From: Undaria pinnatifida
Lineage: Eukaryota; Sar; Phaeophyceae; Laminariales; Alariaceae
Assembly (NCBI GenBank): GCA_012845835.1
Contig: JABAKD010000002.1
Span: 15,516,129 to 15,580,128, forward strand
Direction: 5' to 3'
Length of the DNA stretch: 64,000 nt
In this document: positions 1-10,759 of the stretch, piece by piece
Layout: every line of letters starts with the position of its first letter
How positions within the stretch are numbered: the stretch's first letter is position 1
Translations under genes and position numbers: made by a program
The notes under the pieces: model-generated
Database searches by the model: none
What the model was told of the DNA's origin: nothing
The model's input: the letters and a program-made list of their open reading frames with translations, nothing else

Positions 1-419
1 TAGCGCAAGAGCTTCCATCTGTAGGGAATGCAGGTTCCGGCGTTTTGGATCCACGCTTTAGTTTGTTGGGTATTCCCTGGTAGTGTAAGATGGGCGCTCG
101 AAGAGCTTTATGATCAAGTGTGCACCGCCCGACGCCTGATGCAGAACGCCATATCTCACTCGGCGGTCTTCACTCGATCAATACAGGTGTGTAAGTGTGT
201 CTTTGCATTACATCAAGAGCAGAAGAGAAATCACTTCGGAACAGCTGCGATCGACGTCCACCGCATGTTCCACCATGACAGCACTAACAACCCGAGCAAC
301 AGGGCTGGGCTGGACCTCCGCTGGCCTGCCGTATGTACAGGGAGTACACAGGAACTTGCGTACACACCCGGTAGACTCAAGCACTCCAAACTTTAATATT
401 AATAATTTTATGCATACTG

Positions 420-640
420 AATTCCACAGATGTCTGGTTTTGTCCCCCTCAATGCGGGTTATACCGTTTTCGTGTGCAGAACAAGACTGAACGTCTTAGT
501 CCTGTTGACCCTGGCATTAGCAGGGGAGTCATCGACGTATCTCCTTCACGAGGGTACACACCCCGTAACACTTGCCATCGAAGTATCACTGATCACACGC
601 AGCTTGCAAAGCTGAGTTTTGATCGAAAATCCTTTTTGGT
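420..640 (+). repeat. Diverged stray copy of the tailed repeat of intron 20
   Basis: It shares, in order, a TTTTGTCCCCCTC block, CTGTTGACCCTG, AGGGGAGTC, a GTATCAC block and GCAGCTTGCAAAG with the copies at 41030-41290, 41865-42115 and 43545-43800. Here no pentanucleotide array follows. Bases 1-419 and 641-967 hold nothing I recognise beyond short random frames. Confidence 0.6.
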
Positions 641-967
641 CCATCTCACACACACAGCTCAAGTGTATTCAAGATTTTTCAAATATATATTTTCGATGAC
701 ACCGGAATTCGAACTCACGCACACCAGGCTCAGAAAGCATACAGTCTATCCACTACCAGGTAGACCACAAAGTCACAGTGACTGTGGTCTAGACCTACTT
801 ACAAAAAATATCGATTTCCTGAGCGGCCTCCATTTGTTTTTGCTTCCCACACTTTAGATATTTTCCTCTCCGGACGGCTGAGCGGGGGGCTCGGATGCCA
901 GAATCAGCGCTTCTCAGCGCTTCTCAGATATTTTTCTTTTTTCAAAATTCAATACCACGTACCGGTA

Positions 968-1223
968 TCTTAAGTTGGGGTGGGACACAGAGTGTCCTCT
1001 GCAGGTCTGCCTATTGAGCAGGTCCTCGGTGAGTACTCACTTTCTTAGCCGTAATAAAGCAGCTTTCATTATTTCCACAGAGCCCCGGATAGCAACTGAG
1101 AGCCGAGGCGCATGCCTCGGTTTCCTTTCCTGACTACCCCGAATAGAACCACCTATCATGCGAAAACGGCCAAGTATCTATCAAATCAGGTAATTGCAGG
1201 CCTTTCAAGGCCGTACCTTAAAA
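968..1223 (-). repeat. Downstream LTR of the relic
   Basis: Collinear with 9540-9808 but diverged, with mutated ends (TTTTAAGG at the start, CTTAAGA at the end). No matching target-site duplication was seen at the outer edges. Confidence 0.55.
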
Positions 1224-2150
1224 CTAGCCCACCCTGATGAGCCGCATATGCAGAAATATAGGAGATTCGGGGAAACTCCGGCTCTACGAACTAGATCATT
1301 AGTCGAAGATGCGGCTCCTCAAAACCCACTCCCACACCTTTAACGGCCTGGCTATGGAGCCAGGAAAACGCGAAGAAAAGCAGCTGAAGGAAACGCAGAC
1401 CCTACAACAAGGCAAACCTCCCATAAAAAACCTGTCGCGTACCGCCGGTGTGGCGGGGTGTGAAAGAAAAGACTCTACGTCAAATAAACCACAGAAAAGG
1501 CGATATGGCAAGGCAAACCTTTGTCGAAGGGAAGGGGAACACAGGCGCTAATACAAAGGAGATTGTCATGCCAAAAACCTCCCGCGGACCACTGGCATAT
1601 CGGGGGGTTAGATGAGGAAACGACAAATACCCGGATTGGAAGGTGACATCACCTACAGCCCCGCGAGGGTGAGAAGTATTTAGCCGAAAAAAGTAGAAGA
1701 AAAAATACAACAACAAAAAAATAAAAGATAACACACAGTCCCGTATATAGATCTGTGCCACGTTATGCGTGAACAGGGTACCCTGGTCGCCCCCCGGCTC
1801 TGCGTTGAGGAGGGCGTCGGAAGGGCGAACTTGAACGAACACGAAAAACCGGCAGTCCTGCGCTTCAGATGGCGACGCGATCACCCGGACCCTGGCACGA
1901 CACTGAGCGGGAGGGTCGGCAGGACTGAAAAAAAACGGGAAGCACCGCCCCGCATCCAGACAAAACGCTCGAAATCCCACAAACAAACCAAGGACAAGAA
2001 CTCCAAACCTCATAACCCGGGAAAAATGGAAAACTCTCGAGGAGCGGCGGCGGCTTGAAAGCCAACTAGCCACGGTCGCGTCTCGAGGGTCATCTACGTT
2101 GCGTTGAATCTCCCCCGCGGGAAGGCGATGTCGACGTAGACCTGAAGATA
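1224..2150 (-). repeat. 3' noncoding end of the retroelement, copy 2
   Basis: Direct repeat of 3385-4330, with long shared blocks such as CCCACCCTGATGAGCCGCAT and CTCAAAACCCACTCCCACAC (plus strand). It adjoins the LTR at 968-1223. Confidence 0.75.
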
Positions 2151-2834
2151 CCAAGAGCCTCGTACGGTCCTCGTCGAAGTCGTGTAGCGCGCCGGAGGGA
2201 GAATAAGTTCAATCAGCCTCGGGTCGACCGAAAATCGAACCAGATATACCCCGCCTTCAGTTGTACTTGCGCTGATTTGCCCAAGCCACCACAAACCATC
2301 GTCGTCCAGACGGGTTGTCGCGGTGCCAGTTCTTAATGTCTTCCAAATTCGAGATGTTGTCATCGATGGCCCATAAAACTGATGTTGCCGCTGAGAGTGT
2401 GGAATATCCTGTTGTAGATGATGGTAGCAGATGTGATGTGTCCACGGGGGTATTCCATTCGTCCGGCTGTATTTTTTCTGCTGTTTCAGCCGGGGTTTTT
2501 TCCCGGGTTGAGTGTCCGTTTCGTCAGCGGCCTGGCTGCGAGTTACTCGTGAAGGCCTGCTTCTCATAGGAGATGGACGAGGAATAATTAGCTTGAGTTC
2601 GCGGCAAGGACGCCCTTTCAGAATATCAGAGATGCCGGAATGACTCATGCTTATCACGGACTGAGCCGTGCGCTTCCATAAGTCGAACTTGAGCCCATTA
2701 AGTTTGCCGTTGACAGCTCTAGCGAGCTTGCCTGCCGCATCAACTGCTTTCGTGGACCCTCCCATGAAGATGTTGATGCTGATGCTAATGCTGATACTGA
2801 TGCTGTAGTCGGCTCGTTGAAGGTTTCCTCTCAA
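2094..2834 (-). pseudogene. Second retroelement 3' coding fragment
   Basis: 246 codons open. The C-terminal third repeats the terminal domain of copy 1 (DDDGLWWLGQISAS, GVYLVRFSVDP, TVRGSWYL). The N-terminal part includes a Ser-Ile run from a GATGCT-type microsatellite at about 2770-2805. Just beyond it, 2990-3105 is a purine-rich GA tract; 2840-3354 otherwise holds nothing recognised. Confidence 0.5.
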
Positions 2835-3354
2835 ACTTCCCGGTAAGATAAGACAAACTGCAATGGAATGTTGCTTGGTGCCGATCGATGTTTATGTCGA
2901 AGGTCGAGGCTCATAACCTGAAAACACAATGGGTGTGTAGAGGCTGTCTTCTATTCGAAGATATGCAGAGGTGGTTCCGAAGTGTCTGTGAAGATCGCTT
3001 GTGATAAGAAAGAAAGGGACAGTTTGGAAAGGGCGCTTGAAGCCAAAGAGAGAGGAAAAAGAAAGAACGGAGAGAGAGGAGAGAAAAGAGAGAAACGAGA
3101 GTGATCATGGTGGGCTGGATCGCCACCTGATCCTCACGGAACAATACCCCTCGTCCGGTAGAACACCTGGAAACGGGACAACCTTAACATACTCCATAAT
3201 TTACGTTTACAACATCTAAGTTCCACCGAAGATTCAACGTAGAGGTTAAGATTCAATGTAAGTTTCAACTGCTTATCTTATTCGTGCGAATAGCCTGCTG
3301 GAATAAACTGCGCATTAACTTAGATATTAATCCAAGGTTCATATTCCCAACAAG

Positions 3355-4330
3355 TTGCCGGCTTTTCAAGGCCGTACCTTAACACTAGCCCACCCTGATG
3401 AGCCGCATATGCAGAAATATGGGAGATTCGGAGGAACTCCGGTTCTACGAACTACACCATGAGTCGAAGATGCGGCTCCTCAAAACCCACTCCCACACCT
3501 CTAAACGTCCTGGCTATGAAGCCAGGAGAAAATGCGAAGAAGAGCAATTGTGAAGAAAACGCAGACCCTATAATAAGGCGAAGCAACCATCGGAAAAACC
3601 TGCCGCGTACCGCCGATGTGGCGGGAGGGCGAGACGAAAAAGGCACTATGGCAAAACAAACCACCGAAAAAGGCGCTATGGCAAAGCAAATCATCGTCGA
3701 AAGCCTCCCGCGTATCGTCAGTGTGGTGGGGGGGCAAGACGAAGAAAGGCGAATTCAAGGGAAACACAGGAGCTAAGACAAGGGGAAGTCATGCCAAAAA
3801 CCTCTCACATACCACCGGCACGGCGGGGGGGGGAGATGAGGAAACAACAAATACCCGAAACGGAAGGTGGCACTTCCTACAGACCCGCGAGGAGGAACAG
3901 TGTCTAGCTGAAATTTTATGACAAATATAACACAACTATTGAATAAATAAATAACAGCCCCTTGCCACGTTAGGAGTGGACAGGGTACTTTGGTCGCCCC
4001 CCGGCTCGTGGCCGAGGAGGGAGTCGGCAAGGCTAAATTTCAACACAAACGAAAACCGATATTCCTGTGCCTCAAATAGCGACCTGATTACCAAGACTCT
4101 GGCCCGACACTGAGCGGGAGGGTCGGCAGGACTTGAAAAAAAATGGTAGGAACCGCCCCAAATCCAGTCCAAACGCTCGAAACACCACAAACAACCCAAG
4201 GACAAGAACTCCAAACCTCATAACCCAGAAAAAAACTGGAAAACTATCGAGGAGCGACGGCAGCTTGAAAGTCGACTAGTCATAGCCGCGTCTCGAGATT
4301 CATCTACGTTTCGTTGGATCCCCCGCGGGA
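3355..4330 (-). repeat. 3' noncoding end of the retroelement, copy 1, with LTR stub
   Basis: Near-collinear with 2150-1204. Its low end meets the first ~28 bp of an LTR (TGTTAAGGTACGG at 3384 on the minus strand), after which similarity stops, so the LTR is truncated. Confidence 0.7.
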
Positions 4331-4349
4331 AGGCGCTGTCGACTTAGAC

Positions 4350-4538
4350 CTAAAAATACCAAAATCCTCGTACGGTCCCCGTCGAAGTCGTGGAGCACGA
4401 AGGGGGAAGAGGAAGTTTAATCGGCCCCAGGTCGTCCAAACCTCGAACCAGATATATCCCGGCGTCAGCCATACTTGCGTTGATTTTCCCAAGCCACCAC
4501 AACCCATCGTCGTCCTCGTACCAAAAGTGGGCTCCCAT
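4350..4538 (-). pseudogene. Terminal W-W-L-G-K-I domain, copy 1
   Basis: FWYEDDDGLWWLGKINAS then GIYLVRGLDDLGPIKLPL looks like a small barrel (Tudor/SH3-like) domain at the end of the polyprotein. It is repeated at 2094-2330 with similar spacing. The domain type is inference. Confidence 0.5.
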
Positions 4539-4568
4539 AGGGAGTTCCGTGTCGCGGAGGCGACAAAT

Positions 4569-5075
4569 CTACTCCATGGCCGTGACGCGGATATAGCTGG
4601 GCGCCAAAACATGTTCGCGTTTGTTCCGAGAAAGGTCACGCTGTGCCGCACCAATGCGCATTCGGTTGTAAAAGCGGTTGGTTTGGCGGGGTTGGCCCGG
4701 GGTGCCGGCCCAATCACGTAAAATGCGGTTTCGAGAGCGTTGGAGGTCCATTTCTCGCCCCCAGGATGGTTCAGAGAGTCCCATCCAATGCGTCTTGTAC
4801 ATCACCGCGATGGCGCTACCGCCGGTTACGGACAAGTCGTCGTCGGTTGTATGTAGGCGACCTTTATTTGTCAGCTCCTGGGTGTCCAAAAGGGCGCGAC
4901 GCTTGTGCGAGGGGTAACACGACAAGAAGTCGGGTGACAGGATCGGCGGCCTGCCGATAGTAATGTAGCACACCGCGGCATGGCACGTCGGCTCAATCTG
5001 GTGTTTTCGCTCCCAGTCGGCATGCAAAAATCGCGCGATGGAATGAGCAAAATTGCCGCTCATCAACGTTGTCAA
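4569..5075 (-). pseudogene. Integrase C-terminal / chromodomain-like fragment
   Basis: VMYKTHWMGLSEPSWGREMD has the chromodomain pattern (W-x-G-x-x-x-x-x-W-x-x-E-x-D-L), followed by ILRDWAG and RMRIGAAQRDLSR, a tail I associate with stramenopile Ty3/Gypsy polyproteins. The frame breaks before the terminal domain at 4538. Confidence 0.55.
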
Positions 5076-5756
5076 GGGCGTCTAACTTTGTAAGTGCAGT
5101 TGGCGTGTCGCCAGGAGTGGACGAAAATCGTAATAGAGGAGTCTCAATAGGTTCTGCGCGGTCACGGTCGGACAGAATCGGTACCGTGGGGACCGGAGGG
5201 GCGGCAGGAGCAGGGATCGCGGCGGTCGACGTGGTCGGCCGCGACTATGGGACTCGTGGCGGGGCACATGATTGAGGGGCCCCGCGGGCCCGAATCCATT
5301 ATCTACGGGGGGTGTATTACCGGTTGCTGTCGCCGTTCGTCGGCGCGTCCGAGGTAAGACACGGTCGGAAGGCGGCGTCGCCGACGGAGGCGCTGGAGTG
5401 TCAAACGAGGCAAAGGCGGACACGATCGAACCGGTGGTCGCGGTGGAGTCCGTCTCCTGTTTAGACCCCATTGATAGAGGAGTCGACTGTGCGACGGTCG
5501 TCGCTGTAGCCAGGGCTTCTGCGGAGCCATTGCCGCCCTTGGTGGGTATGGAAGGAACCGAAGCGAAAACGGAGTCAGCGGCCGGCGAAAACGACCCGCA
5601 GCCGGTACAATCTGGGGCGGTGGCGACGGAGGCAGAAACACGAGCGATGAATCTCCCCGGGGGAGCAGAAAGGCCGCAAATCCTTATACGTGGCTCGCGT
5701 GTGCGAAAATCGCGAATTTCGGTAGAGGTGAGGGGAGCCCACCCAAAGAAGCATGC

Positions 5757-6671
5757 TCAGTGCGGGGCACGAGCCCATCCAAGACAGTGCTTTCGGCGAG
5801 GGGCGCGGGGCACGAGCCCACCTAAGCCGACCCCTGGGATCGGCGAGGAGGGAGCGCGCAGCCCGCCGGTCTGTAGGAGGTAGATACCGCTATCTCCAAC
5901 GGGGTCGGGGCTTGTCAACCCCACGGGGTTGAAGTTTGTCAATCCACTGCGGTCGTGCTCTGTAGCAGGCTCTGACAAGCGGGCCAGAAAAATCGGCGAC
6001 GCCGTTGGCGCTGCCTTTGCGGTACTCGAGTGTGCAATCGAACGCAGTGACGAACTCAAGCTACCGCTGGATTCGTGCATTGAGGGCCCCCACTTTGCCA
6101 ATGCTCTCCTGTGCCTTGTGGCCGGAGCAAATGCGGAACCTTGTTCTCCAAAGTACCCTCGGAGGCGTTTGGGAGCCCAAACAATGCTGCCGATATCAAA
6201 ATCTAGAGGAGTCCAGTGCCTCTCCGAATCGAGCGTTGCTCGACTGATATACGCGATTTTGATAGTGAACGAAACGTCGTCCAGCGTCACAGTAACCCCG
6301 ACGAGACAGGGGTCGTGTTCTGACAGCGCAAGGTCAGGGCCGACGTCAGAAGCTATCCCCAAACCTTCACGGGTTTTAGTCGGCCGGTGCGTCCGAAAAT
6401 TTGGTCGAAAACGCCGAAGGAAGACCTTTTGTGAGCGCTGGCCGCGGTTAACGGCCCGGTCGCGACGCTGACGAAAAAAATATTCTTGAGTTCCTGCATT
6501 CGCAGTGCAAGTGGGGAACCGACTAGGGGAGGCCTGGTGAGTCGATCCGGTCTCATCTTCGCGAATTGCTTCGCGAACGTCAGAAAATGGCTCACCGAGC
6601 AAATGCCTCCCTCTCCACTGGCATGGGTTGTCGGCACTGGGATCATCCGCCCGGATACCAATTCCCCGCAC
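5757..6671 (-). pseudogene. Unrecognised open frame in the relic
   Basis: 304 codons without a stop, including DPCLVGVTVTLDDVSFTIKI and DSERHWTPLDFDIGSIVW. I do not recognise it. The composition looks coding and the strand agrees with the relic. Bases 5076-5756 are GC-rich, with open frames on both strands and no recognised domain. Confidence 0.3.
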
Positions 6672-7059
6672 TGGGTCCAGAGGACTGGCTGTAGGCAGAA
6701 GCTTGTTGGCAGTGTTCTAAAGGTGATTTTTTCATGGCTGGATTATGCGTGATGGATAACACGGGGGTTTGCTTCTCCCTGTCCCACGCAGCGGAGTCAA
6801 AATGGCGCACGCCTCGACCGATGCGTTTGTGTGTGCTTGGGTCAGGCGACGGCATGATGAGCTCCATTGCTCGATGGTCTTCAAAAAGCCTGGTATTTTT
6901 GGTCATCATATATTGCTACGCGCAAGAATGTGACACATCGTCCACCACAGACGATGAAGGGGACCACTGTGCAAAATAGGATGGGGGCTGCCAGCTCAAC
7001 ACCACTTCGTTTGTGGAGTATTCGAGAGAAGGGTCAAAGACCGTGTTGGAAGTTTTGGT

Positions 7060-7690
7060 CTGCAATGTCCCCGTCCGTTGATACCAGGCCTCGGCACTTT
7101 GGGCCTGTAGTGGCCCCTTGCGGGAACACCAGGCCTCGAGAGCACGACGCGAACCCGAACACGCGGTTTCTTGCCTCGGGTCCTCTTCGCTAGTTGGCGG
7201 AAAACGCAAGAATTCGCTTTCGCCCGAAAAATGATCGAAAACCGACGGTGCCAACCCGTCGGTAGCCTAATTGGACATTGGGTCTGCAATGTCCCCTTCT
7301 GGGAACACCAGTTCTCGACTATTTGAGCCTGTAGTGTCCCCGTGCGGGAACATCAGGCCCCGAGAGCATGATGTGAGTCCGAACAAGCGGTGTCTTGCCT
7401 TGGGTCCTCCTCATTCGCTGGCGGAAACTCGAAAGAAGCCGCCCTAACTGCGCCCGTAAAATAGTCAAAAACCGACGGTGCCAACCCGTCGGTAGCCTCG
7501 TAGGGCATTTGGCTTTGCAATGTCCCCTTCTGGGAACACCAGTCCTCGGCAATTTGGGCCTGTAGTGTCCCCCTCGGGGAACACCAGGCCTAGAGAGCAA
7601 GACTCGAGTCCGAACCCACCGTTTCTCGCGTCGTGGCCTCTTCGCTATTTGGCGTAAAATCGCAAGAAACTGCTCTAACTGCTCCCGAAG
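7060..7690. repeat. About 230-bp tandem repeat, 2.8 copies
   Basis: Units start near 7061, 7284 and 7516 with TGCAATGTCCCC. Each carries a second GGGAACACCAGG block, and the first two end with the hairpin CCGACGGTGCCAACCCGTCGG (arms CCGACGG / CCGTCGG). It lies inside the relic; bases 6700-7050 show nothing else. Confidence 0.8.
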
Positions 7691-7940
7691 AGGCGGGGGG
7701 CTCTGAGTTGTTTCTGCTAGACGAGAGGCGCCATTCTTCCGTAAGTTTACCGCAATAGCGTTTAGCTGGTCGGGCTGGAGGCCGTGGTGTCACCACTGGC
7801 CCGTCGCGCAGTGTCGGATCTCCTTCCTGTACCACTGGGGCAGACGTAGCCTGATGCACGTGAGTTAGCGTGCTAGAAGACGGAGCAGGGCCCGTAGACC
7901 CTGTGGGCGCCTTCAAGAGCGGGGCTCGGGCAGGTGACAA

Positions 7941-8534
7941 CTAAATTTCCACCCGAAAAGGCTCTTTTCCGTTAGGCCTCTTGGAGCATGGAGACAAGGT
8001 AGCTAATCTTGTCGACTCCTCCTTGATGGAAGAAAGGACAGAGCTCCCGCTATTATCGCGAGCAAACACCGGATCAAGCCTCGCAAAAGATCTCAATATT
8101 TTAGTATTGGCCTTCCCATACCTCAAACCGACGGCCACCTCGTGATCAGGAAAAAGCGTTTGAGGTTCGGCCGTCACACACCTCAAACCGACCGCCACCG
8201 CATGGTCAGGGAGAGGGGCGGATGAACACGTTTGCCTAAAAAGGCGACGCGCCGTCACCGCAGCTATAGTGCTGCGCGACGCGTGCCTGGGGAGAGCGCG
8301 CAAAGCGCAGGCTCCCGTGCCGTTGTTGATGGGGGCGGCGTTTGGAGCGGGTGTCCCCATTGCGGAGTTTATGCCGCGGCTGAGGTGAACGGTGCTGGAA
8401 GCGCAGGTTCCTGTCGCCGATCTCAAACCATGACCGAGGGGAACGGCGCTGGAAGCGCGTGTTCTCGTCGTCGAAACAAATGCCTGGCGGAGGGGAGCCA
8501 CACTCGAAGAGCTGGTTCCCGCCGCCGGTGCCAC
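7941..8534 (-). pseudogene. Retroelement frame with 18-residue repeats
   Basis: 197 codons open. About residues 8-61 contain three degenerate 18-residue units starting SSVAPLRQ, SSAVPLGH and SSTVHLSR (54-nt tandem repeat, about 8510-8345). No domain recognised; its position suggests gag or a gag-pol linker. The frame 7940-7590 below it is also open, Pro/Ser-rich and unassigned. Confidence 0.35.
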
Positions 8535-8771
8535 GCCGTGAGAATCGCCAACAGACGGCGTAGGGGTCCGTGGGCTCTTGACAGGGGCAATTTGTGCTGC
8601 GTTATTGGACAGGCTACAGTAGCAACAGGTACACGAGCATCTTGTTAAGCAAAAGGAGGTGTCTCCGATAATGCCGTCAACGGACAGGCCGGGTGTGCCG
8701 TATCGCCGTCAAGCTGTCAATTGCCGGTACGGAATGTGCCAGGCTGGCGCGCGTTAGGATTTCCGCCCCGG

Positions 8772-9090
8772 TTATGGGCGGTACCCATGCTGGTGGCTCC
8801 GAACGCGCATAGCCCGGATATGGGCGGCTTCAAATCGCATTTCAGGAGCTGGAGCGGGGGCAGAAGAGGCGGGCGAGGGCGGGATACCACCATGGTGATT
8901 CGACGGGTATGTGTTATCGTCGTGACAGTTTTTCTGGCCCTGATCCTGGTGGTACCCTCGCGATTGACCTGAATGATGGCGACGATTTTTCTTGTGGTTG
9001 TTCGGGCGAGAAGATTTGCCGTCTCGGCGGTAGCAGATCATGCGTGTTTGCCAACGTCGGTATGCGTCATCGAGTCGTTTTATGGTAGCC
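8772..9090 (-). pseudogene. Gag fragment, basic region
   Basis: DDAYRRWQ (start of the fragment) continues the text that follows the zinc knuckle in the inverted piece at 9505-9530, then runs into YRRDGKSSRPNNHKKNRR and a Ser/His/Gln-rich basic tail, typical of retroelement nucleic-acid-binding ends. Confidence 0.45.
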
Positions 9091-9303
9091 CCCCCAATTT
9101 CTCTTTAACGAATTCGCTGGTTTTGAAACCAGCTCCCGGCCGTATCTCCTGAAACACGGGGATCCCCTTGCCACCCCGACGTCATCGTTCGATAGTCCTT
9201 TGCCAATCAAGAAAATACTTGAAGATATTTTTTCATAGCATATTTTCTCGTGTCGAGCTGCCATGAAACGTTCGTTAATAGAAATCGCTGGTTTGGGGGG
9301 AGG

Positions 9304-9522
9304 CTATCGTAGAAGCATTCCATCGTCGCCTAGTTGGTCAAGTTCAGCGTTCAAACAGCCGCTCGGATTAATGAAAGAATGCCTACAATGCTTGAAGGAG
9401 TGGCCGTCTTCGTGGTAGTTGAGGCAAAGCCCCCGGTATTCGCGGAGGGCACCAGCGCAAGCAGCTGTTTGAACCCTAAACGTGGCCAACTTGACGACGA
9501 TGACGCATACCGGCGTTGGCAA
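9304..9522 (-). pseudogene. Gag fragment with degenerate zinc knuckle
   Basis: CLNYHEDGHSFKHC (9426-9385) is a CCHC knuckle with its second Cys changed to Tyr, followed by GCLNAELDQLGDD. It begins only about 100 nt after the LTR, so most of gag is gone. An inverted copy of its tail lies on the plus strand at about 9460-9530. Confidence 0.5.
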
Positions 9523-9537
9523 GCACGCATGACGCCA
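9520..9537 (-). other. Candidate primer-binding site
   Basis: Two bases after the LTR end, the minus strand reads TGGCGTCATGCG, the normal position and TGG start of a tRNA primer-binding site. The same CTTAACAAATGGCGTC junction reappears at 13145-13130. Confidence 0.4.
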
Positions 9538-9539
9538 TT

Positions 9540-9808
9540 TGTTAAGTTGCTAGGGGTGAGACACAGAGTATCCCTATAGGTCGACCAAGTGGGCATGTCC
9601 CCGGTGTTACTCACTTTCGTAGCTAAAAGCGGGAGAGGAGCAGCTTGTATTATTTCCACCAGAACCGAAGATGACAACTGGGACGGGAGGCACGAGTCTC
9701 TCCGTCTCCTGACTACCCCGAATATAAAATGCCACCCTATCGTACGAAAACGGCCGATTACCTATCAAAACCAGGTAATTGCCGGCGTTTCAAGGCCGTA
9801 CCTTAACA
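9540..9808 (-). repeat. Upstream LTR of the relic
   Basis: On the minus strand it begins TGTTAAGG and ends CTTAACA, perfect 7-bp terminal inverted repeats around a TG...CA core. It aligns by eye with 1223-968 along its length (shared blocks include GGTACGGCCTTGAAA, GGGGTAGTCAGGA and CTCTGTGTC). Confidence 0.65.
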
Positions 9809-9869
9809 TGTAGATCAGTTTGAGATGATAACATATGAAATGTCGAGTGGCTTAAACGATTGATATATT

Positions 9870-10170
9870 GATATGGGATGTATTCGGTTGGAAGGTCGCG
9901 GTTTTGATTCCGCGCTGCGGTCATTTGTTTGTGGCGTTTTTTTTTATATACGTTTCAACAGACTGGCATGCGTTCGTAATGGTTGGAAGGTCGCGGCTTC
10001 GAACCCCTCAACGAGCATTCTTGTTTTTGGGTGTGTGCATTTTTATTCTACGTTTCACTGCAGGTTTGATATAACTGCTATAAATATATGTGTATATTGT
10101 TGGCCCTGTCGTCTCAGCGATCGAGAGGTCAGATTCAGACCAGGTTTTGAGCCGCAGACGCCCTAACTAA
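9870..10170 (+). repeat. Tandem tRNA-like (SINE-type) units
   Basis: Units near 9887 and 9981 share GTTGGAAGGTCGCGG followed by a B-box-like TTTTGATTCC or CTTCGAACCC and a T run; a third diverged unit ends near 10160. No complete cloverleaf forms, so they are tRNA-derived rather than tRNA genes. Bases 10171-10434 show nothing recognised. Confidence 0.4.
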
Positions 10171-10434
10171 CTGAAATATCTGGGTCATATGACATGTCGG
10201 AAGTGCAAGACCCAGACATTTTTATAAATGAAGTGTGCTATTTGAGGGATGAACTGGTATACATGGGAGAGTTCACCGATGACAGCATGCGTGTGATACG
10301 TGCAAAATCAATAAGAGCACACGATAGAAACACCCTAAGACATCGCGGCTTGACCCTTCCAGCGAACGTTTAATATTGGTGAGTACTGACCTGCTAGAAC
10401 CGATGACGCCCTGGCGATTGGAGGATACGCCTAC

Positions 10435-10740
10435 ATGGCAAAGTATACCGACCATCACAACAGACTAAAAGCAGTCTACTTCATTGAAAAGAAAAGTGAC
10501 ACGCTACACGCCCTCGTTAAATGCATTCAAGATCTAGCCATCCCTCTAGGGCTAAGGGTGCAACATCTACATCTTCGTTCTGAAAATGAGGGCGAGTACA
10601 CATCCGGCAGCTTTCAGGAATATTGTAAAACAACTGGACTTCGTCAGCAATTCTCGGCCCCGTACACACCGCAGCAGAACGGTGTTTCGGTACGTGATGG
10701 GCGTACTATTATGGACATGACTCGCTGTTTACTCAACTAG
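10435..10740 (+). pseudogene. Ty1/Copia integrase core fragment
   Basis: LKAVYFIEKKSDT, then EGEYTSGSFQEYC and SAPYTPQQNGVS with DMTRCLL show the order of a Copia integrase core. The usual R-S-D-N-G-G-E-Y block is changed to R-S-E-N-E-G-E-Y, losing a catalytic Asp. The frame ends at a stop right after the last helix; no gag or reverse transcriptase is adjacent. Confidence 0.75.
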
Positions 10741-10759
10741 GCACACCTTCCTAAAACCT

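Larger units (their letters stand above)
968..9808 (-). mobile_element. Degenerate LTR retrotransposon relic
   Basis: Read on the minus strand: an LTR at 9808-9540, a candidate primer-binding site, zinc-knuckle gag debris, repeat-rich unrecognised frames, an integrase C-terminal/chromodomain-like fragment, a terminal W-W-L-G-K-I domain, and a second LTR at 1223-968. The 3' part occurs twice (5075-3355 and 2834-968), so two related elements are probably nested or tandemly fused. The LTRs differ at many positions and all frames are broken, so it is old and inactive. Ty3/Gypsy-like by chromodomain context; no reverse transcriptase was recognised. Confidence 0.6.

Noticed and set aside
705..785. 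Possible tRNA gene on the minus strand (GAGTTCGAATTCC)
   Set aside because: Only a B-box-like motif; T stem and anticodon stem do not pair.
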